Assembly: GCF_040802235.1 (NCBI RefSeq)
Contig: NC_133157.1
Coordinates: 22,895,501-22,959,500, forward strand
DNA length: 64,000 bases
Origin: Manis javanica
Lineage: Eukaryota > Chordata > Mammalia > Pholidota > Manidae
Reading direction: 5' to 3'
Positions within the stretch are counted from its first letter, which is position 1, and each line of letters starts with the position of its first letter. Under the pieces are notes generated by a model. The model had not been told where the DNA came from. It saw only the letters and a list, made by a program, of their open reading frames with translations, and did no database searches. Below are positions 59,212 to 64,000 of the stretch, in pieces. The position numbers were made by a program, and so were the translations under genes.

Positions 59212-60687
59212 AAAAAAAAAAAATAATAATAAAAATTGTACATGAAGATGTTCTGTTTGCCTGTGAGTCATAAAAGTTCTGTGCTAGAATGGGCCTTATA
59301 AAATCAGTTGATCCTGTCATTTTCTAGAGAAGGAAACAAATCCATAGGTTAAAGTGGCTTTTTTTAACACACATAGCCAGTTAGTAATAGAGTACAGGGT
59401 GGAATACAATTCTTTTTCCTCTCAGTCCATTGTTCTATTTCTCTTCCCTTTCCCTCATAGTTGAGCAGTTTTTGGGATAATGTGTTCCTTATAGCTCTAG
59501 TTGCAAGGATGTTATTATATGTGATAAGAGAACAAAAGGGTGTATATGGTGGGAGGGTACTCCATGGTCAGTTAAAACTGAGGAATGTTTAGCTTTCCTT
59601 GAGCCTTCTAAGAGTTTTTAACATGCTATTATGTATTGGGATTTATAAGGGCATAAAGACTGTGTTACTGTGTTTATTTTACCTTAAATTGCAGATCCCT
59701 CCTCCTTTTCTCAGAGCATCTCAAAGAACTACTGACTCTTTTGGGAAACACTGCTCTCAAGTAAATTTACAGCTCTCTTTGAGAAGACATCCTTCATGGA
59801 TATTCTGAATGGTATATCAATTACCGTGGTACCATGTAAACCATAATAAATCTCAAAGTTCAGTGAGATACTAGAAAAAAAATATTTGCTGTTCAGAACT
59901 ATACATACAGTATAGAGATTCTTTCCCACCTATGGTGTATAAAATCAATATTTGTGTTTAGTTTTGCAGGTTTTTCAAGGATCAGTTAATATGCAAATAC
60001 AGTGGTGATATATCCATAGTACATCTGAATAATGCTTTTGTATGCCACTTTATAGTTTTCAGACTGCTTTCATCACAACCCCATCAGATAGGCAGGTGTT
60101 AAGTATTACCAGATAAAGCACTGGTGACTGAGACAGAGGTTTTTGTGTGTGTGTGTGATTTTTCCTTTCAGTTTATACCACACAATGATGGAGCCAGAAT
60201 TCTGTTGCAGAACTTCTGACTCCAAGTCCCGAGTTCTTTACTCCATACCTGGTTTCTTATTTTTCTTCTGGCTTTATATTTTACAATGAAAGGTGTGGAA
60301 ACAAATCTTAAAGTAGTACTACTTTGACTTATTATCAAATATTGATTCTTTTTTTATTGCAGTGACCCCAGAAATGTAACTCTCATTCTAGTTATCCCAA
60401 AGAAAACCTTACGTTTCTCCTTTGAGTGCCACTTGCTTAGGTGACAGGAGTGTATTTCACATACCATTTGATTTTGAAACCAAGGTTGAATATTTACTTG
60501 TAATTGCTTAGGTAACTTTTGGAGTTGTATCAGTCTCTTCATTCCCAGGCAAGGTAGAGATGGATTGAAAGCAAAAAAGCATTCAAATACAGTATACTTC
60601 ATTATTACACAAATGCTGTTTCTTAGCTTTAACTTGCTTTGAAGACCTACTGAAGTAACCTCTTTGTAAATGTAAAATATATTTTGA

Positions 60688-60693
60688 AATAAA
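60688..60693 (+). terminator. TMEM245: Likely TMEM245 distal poly(A) signal
   Basis: AATAAA in TTTTGAAATAAAATTGAGTG, followed by a TG-rich stretch (TTGAGTGTTGAATG) suited to cleavage near 60,705-60,715. It is the last good signal before the CTNNAL1 CpG island and lies at the distance expected for a 5-kb 3' UTR without the insertion. Confidence 0.6.
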
Positions 60694-60715
60694 ATTGAGT
60701 GTTGAATGAATCAAG

Positions 60716-61560
60716 TAGTAAACTTTTGTCTTATTTCTGTTGAAAAATTTGATTTTTTGAGAAGTCAGAAATCAACAGATACTTCCCTCTTGTCTCTTAG
60801 GCCTTATATCTTGCATTTATTCTTTGACATCAGTGCTTATACTGAATGTTATCAATCTGACATTGATGGAGAAATGGTCCTGAAAAGTGTAAGGGTGGAC
60901 TAGCCAGCCTCAGATTCTTTTCTACTCTGATCAGTTTCTTTTTGGCAGATAATCCAGTTCACCAAATATTTCTTCATGCTTCTCATTGCTTAAAACTATT
61001 GCTTAATTGCTTAAGCCTAGGAGCCCTTCACAAGGTGTGTGCTTCTGACAATCTCTCTTTGGCTATGCTCCCCAAACATCTAAGGTAAAGGGTGTTTGGC
61101 TCTCCTTCCCATCAAAATCACGCCGGGGCTCTCTAATTCTTAGGCTTACCCTTGAGTTTAGTCAGAAATAAACACCAATCTTTGCAGTCAGTGAGCAGCT
61201 GTTAAGAAACTGCTGCGTGCTAGGCACTAGGGGAAAGTAATTTTGAAAAGTTTTTTTTCAAAAAGTAGTAGTGTTGAACACAGCCTTGAAAGCGAAATCA
61301 GTCTTCTTGTCAAGTACCCAGATACTCCCTAAACGATTGCATTATCAAATACATCCTTAGTCCAGCTCTGATTGTGAAAAAGACATAGAAAACCAGGGTG
61401 GGAGGGGAAATGGGACCTACTGGAGAAGCTCTGGAGAGACAATGTACCAGTAGAATTCGTCGCAGGGAAGAAACCACCCGCTACGGCCTGGACTCTGCAC
61501 CCTCCCTACCAATCTGTTTCACCCAGCTCAGCACCCAGAAATTGTCGCGGGATTTCGGGA
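60716..61560. other. TMEM245-CTNNAL1 intergenic spacer
   Basis: About 0.85 kb between the presumed TMEM245 poly(A) site and the start of the GC-rich promoter of CTNNAL1. I see no repeat or gene in it. Confidence 0.6.
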
Positions 61561-61744
61561 GAATTGGAAGCTTTGCTGCAGCCGGTTGTTCTTGTCCTGG
61601 TAGGAGGCCATGTGGCCGTGGGAGGCCCTCAGGTATCCGCTTCTCTGTTCTTGAGGGGGCGGGACTTGCCTGGAACTCACAGGAAAGTGGCCTGAAGTGA
61701 GAGGCGCGACGCGGAATGGGTACCGGAGGCGGGGCAGTGCCAGA

Positions 61745-61920
61745 GCCGTGCCGGGACGGACTAGCCTGGAGCGCGTGGGGCGGGGCAGAGGCGTGCGAAG
61801 GGCGGGGCCGCGCGGGGTCCGCGGAGCAGGCCGGGGCCGTGCCGGGGTGGCCTAGCCTGGAGCGTGGGGGGGCGGGGCAGGGGCGTGAGGTAGGCGGGGC
61901 CCTATGGGGGCGGGGCCTCG
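61745..61920. repeat. 91-bp tandem duplication of GC-box unit
   Basis: GCCGTGCCGGG..CTAGCCTGGAGCG..GGGGCGGGGCAG.GGCGTG at 61745-61835 is repeated from 61836 with about 80-85% identity, each copy carrying two GC boxes. It lies just upstream of the presumed CTNNAL1 start site. Confidence 0.8.
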
Positions 61921-62028
61921 GCGGCGCGGGTGTAGAGCTGCGGCCGCGGCCGCGGGCGGGCGGGCAGGCTGGCTGGCTGGCGGGCCCGCGGTGGTGTGGT
62001 TTCTGTGCTGCGCGACGGGCTGAGGGTG

Positions 62029-62169
62029 ATGGCCGCCTCTCCGGGTCCCGCCGGCGTTGGCGGCGCTCGGGCAGCGCACGGCTCCGGCCCGTCGGGCTTT
62101 GTCTTCGACTCGGGACTCGAGATAAGAACTCGCTCGGTGGAGCAGACGCTGCTCCCTCTGGTTTCTCAG
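62029..62169 (+). CDS. CTNNAL1: CTNNAL1 exon 1 (alpha-catulin N-terminus)
   Basis: 47 codons from ATG at 62029 to the donor CAG/GTAAAG at 62170. The start is MAASPGPAGVGGA, then a Gly/Ala/Ser-rich stretch, then FDSGLEIRTRSVEQTLLPLV ending SQ. That last part is the beginning of the alpha-catenin/vinculin-like fold of alpha-catulin, a cytoplasmic scaffold linked to Rho signalling (binding the Rho GEF ARHGEF1/Lbc) and to cytoskeletal anchoring. The start codon has G at -3 and G at +4. The exon sits in the CpG island downstream of TMEM245 on the same strand, as in human. The remaining exons are beyond the window. Confidence 0.95.
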
Positions 62170-64000
62170 GTAAAGTAGCGCTCATCGCTGCCCCTCGTCT
62201 TCCTCCGGCCGCGGCCCGAGATGGCGGCGGCCGCTCGCACGGCCGGGGCCCGGCAGGAGGCAGCTGCTGCCCCACGTTCGGCACCGGGTCTGCGGCGTCG
62301 GTGTTGGACCGCCTGTCTGTGGCTTGAGAACGGGCCTCGGCCCGGGCGGCGGGAGTCTGGTCCATCCGCGGTGCGGCGGCGAGGCCGAGCGGGCTGAGCG
62401 GCAGAGGAGGCTGCGGGGCTGGGAGCCTAGTGCCCACGCGGGCGCCCGACCGGCAGGTGCGCGGGCGCACAGGACCCGCCTGACAGCTGAGGCTCCGGCA
62501 GCCCCTGGCCCAGCGAGGTCCCTCGCGAGCTGGGAGGCCGAGCCAAGGTCTTCGGAGGCAGAGAGGACCCCCGCGGGGGCCCCGCTGGCACTTAGAGGTC
62601 CTCCTCGTTGTCACTCTTTAACGCACTGCGAGCACACCTTTGCATCCCAGTCTCAGTCCGGACTGTTGGCCACTCTGGCGGGGGCACTCCTGCCGGGCTC
62701 CGAGTCCAGCGTGCTCTCCCTGCGCCCTTTGTCCCTTTCTCCTGCGGTGCGTCGGCTCACCCGTCTCTCATTCACCCCGAGCCACCCTGCCCCTTCTCCT
62801 TCACCTGCCTGCTCACTTAAGTCGGCTTTTGTCCAGCTTCGGTAGAGTGATGTGCAGGACTGATAGTTATCCGGATACGCATCTTTTTGCCAAATCCCTT
62901 TTGGGATGAATGCTTTGTTTGTTGGTCCTAACAGAAGTCTGGAGTCAGCTAACTGACGCGCTTAGTTTTAGAGAAGTTTTTGTTATTGTGAGCCTAGTTA
63001 TACGTAGCCCGAGGGCTAGAATTCCCTAGATCTCTTGTACTGTGCCAAACTGCGGGGAGTGAAGAATTCTGTGCCTTCAGGAGCGCGTTGGCGATGTGTG
63101 ACTCAACTAGACGGTAAGGTCTTGATGACTCATGCCAGTATTGCCAAGACTTTAGAGGTAGAAGGAATCTTAAAGGTTATCTGACTCTAAATTAAAAATT
63201 CTTTCTTAGAGCATCCTTGACACCTGATTACCAGTCTCCTGCTTAAACAAGTTCAGTGGAGAGCCTGTATCTGTTCCATAGAATTGTACATGCTATCTGT
63301 TCTCCATCCCAGCCCTGCAAATATTTGAAAACAGTAGTCACGCATGGCCCTCCATTGCTGTAATGCTGATTAAATAGCTACGTTTTCTTCACCTGTGCTC
63401 ATTGTAGCCTAGCTAACAGAACAATGAATAAATACGCTGGATCCTCTCCCCACTGTCCCTTCCATGTCTGTTGACACTGATCAGTGGGAAGTGGTGCTAG
63501 GATCGGTTAGAATGTCTGCAGTATCCCTTTCCTCCAAAAGAATGCCACTACCATCACCACCAGTACAACCACACCCCAAAAATGAAAAAATACTGGAGTA
63601 GTTTTAAGAGAGAGAGAGAGAGTGGTGGAGTTGAAGTTGACAATATTTTATCCATTTATTTAACAATGTGTATATGATGCTCACTATGTGCTAAGGCATG
63701 CTCTAAACATTTTATAAGTATTAACTCATTTAATTCTTGGAACAACCTTATGAGGAGATACATATTTACTCTCATTAAATGGATGAGGAAAACTCAGGCA
63801 TAGTAAAGTTGAGTAACTTGTTATGGGACTTCTGGCTGTAAATGTCAAACTGGGATTAGAACCCAGGTGTCTTGGCTCCAGAGGCATATGCTGCATTCTT
63901 TCTAGAGATTAGAGAGCAGTGATGAGGTCAGCTAGTAGTAGGTACAGAAAAGAGATTGCAATGGAAAAACAAACTGGAAGGTTGTTACAATCTGGAGAAA
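62170..64000 (+). other. CTNNAL1: CTNNAL1 intron 1 (5' part)
   Basis: Opens GTAAAG within the CpG island, which fades near 62,600-62,850. An AG microsatellite lies at about 63608-63622 and an MIR at about 63640-63900. No further exon is seen before the window ends. Confidence 0.85.
63640..63900. repeat. MIR element
   Basis: TATGATGCTCACTATGTGCT, AACAACCTTATGAGGAGATA, ATGGATGAGGAAAACTCAGG and GGGATTAGAACCCAGGTGTC in the order of a near-complete MIR. Confidence 0.9.

Larger units (their letters stand above)
55564..59224 (+). mobile_element. Composite L1 insertion with 3'-transduced ERV sequence
   Basis: The entire unit is bracketed by AATAATAAAAATTGT at 55549-55563 and 59225-59239 (15 exact bases, 18 with one mismatch). 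The left copy abuts the L1 truncation point and the right copy abuts the last poly(A). Order: truncated L1, poly(A) 57391-57402, 155 bases of unique sequence, a second A-run (57561-57572), retroviral env remnant and LTR (57573-59211), poly(A) 59212-59223. This fits one retrotransposition event of an L1 read-through transcript polyadenylated at the LTR signal. Confidence 0.8.
52055..60710 (+). other. TMEM245: Presumed TMEM245 3' UTR, with retroelement insertion
   Basis: No further exon or splice signal is apparent between the stop codon and a good poly(A) signal at 60688-60693. Without the 3.66-kb insertion at 55564-59224 the length is about 5.0 kb, compatible with the long 3' UTR I recall for human TMEM245. 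The UTR also contains L2/MIR fragments (about 52920-53390), an ATTC microsatellite (53659-53716) and an MIR-like piece (about 60040-60240). That the transcript really extends this far is inferred. Confidence 0.6.
61560..62600 (+). promoter_or_regulatory. CTNNAL1: CTNNAL1 CpG-island promoter
   Basis: A sharp rise in G+C and CpG content over about 1 kb. Repeated GC boxes (GGGGCGGGGC or GGGCGGGGC at about 61723, 61779, 61800, 61870, 61893, 61907) and GCGGCCGCGGCCGCG occur at about 61940. No TATA box is seen. The island spans exon 1 and the start of intron 1, typical of a housekeeping-type TATA-less promoter. Transcription probably starts between about 61,920 and 62,020. Confidence 0.85.

Noticed and set aside
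61481-62614. A 377-codon open frame on the minus strand, and a 203-codon frame on the plus strand, across the CpG island
   Set aside because: Both come from GC-rich DNA with few stop codons. They are rich in Pro, Arg, Ala and Gly, show no domain, and overlap the CTNNAL1 promoter and exon 1.

Overview
The window is vertebrate nuclear DNA from a placental mammal. Small exons with GT-AG boundaries lie in introns of up to 16 kb, and old mammalian-wide repeats (MIR, L2, hAT and Tigger-like elements, old L1) are present throughout. No recent lineage-specific SINE (Alu, B1/B2, carnivore, bovine, horse or pig type) was recognised, while L1 copies with long open frames are present. That fits a SINE-poor laurasiatherian such as a pangolin, but the species is only a guess.

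From 1 to about 60,710 the plus strand carries the 3' half of TMEM245 (C9orf5), a multi-pass membrane protein of the AI-2E transporter-like family. Eleven coding exons are seen, matching exons 8-18 of the human gene. All join in frame, from 2528 to the stop codon at 52052-52054. The intron after exon 14 holds the microRNA gene MIR32 at 23037-23106, its known host position. A very long 3' UTR probably follows, to a poly(A) signal at 60688-60693.

About 1.2 kb further on, a CpG island (about 61,560-62,600) contains exon 1 of CTNNAL1 (alpha-catulin) on the same strand, coding from 62029 to 62169. The window ends in CTNNAL1 intron 1. The TMEM245-CTNNAL1 tandem order is that of human 9q31.3.

The most informative structures are retrotransposition products that can be read from their target-site duplications (TSDs). 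(1) The last TMEM245 intron holds a minus-strand EIF3J processed pseudogene (40373-44184). Its 3' UTR was later split by an L1 that has its 5' end but lacks its 3' half (40890-43067). (2) A 5'-truncated minus-strand L1 lies at 44763-47026. (3) Inside the presumed TMEM245 3' UTR, a 3.66-kb sense insertion (55564-59224) joins a 5'-truncated L1, its poly(A), about 1.8 kb of other sequence with a degraded retroviral env and LTR, and a second tail. One TSD brackets the whole, as expected for an L1 3' transduction ended by an LTR poly(A) signal. (4) A 233-bp, about 98% identical inverted duplication lies in the MIR32 host intron (24625-24857 and 25437-25669). (5) A 91-bp tandem duplication of GC boxes lies upstream of CTNNAL1.

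No novel protein-coding system was found. Most other open frames are antisense shadows of L1 or chance frames in GC-rich or repeat DNA.
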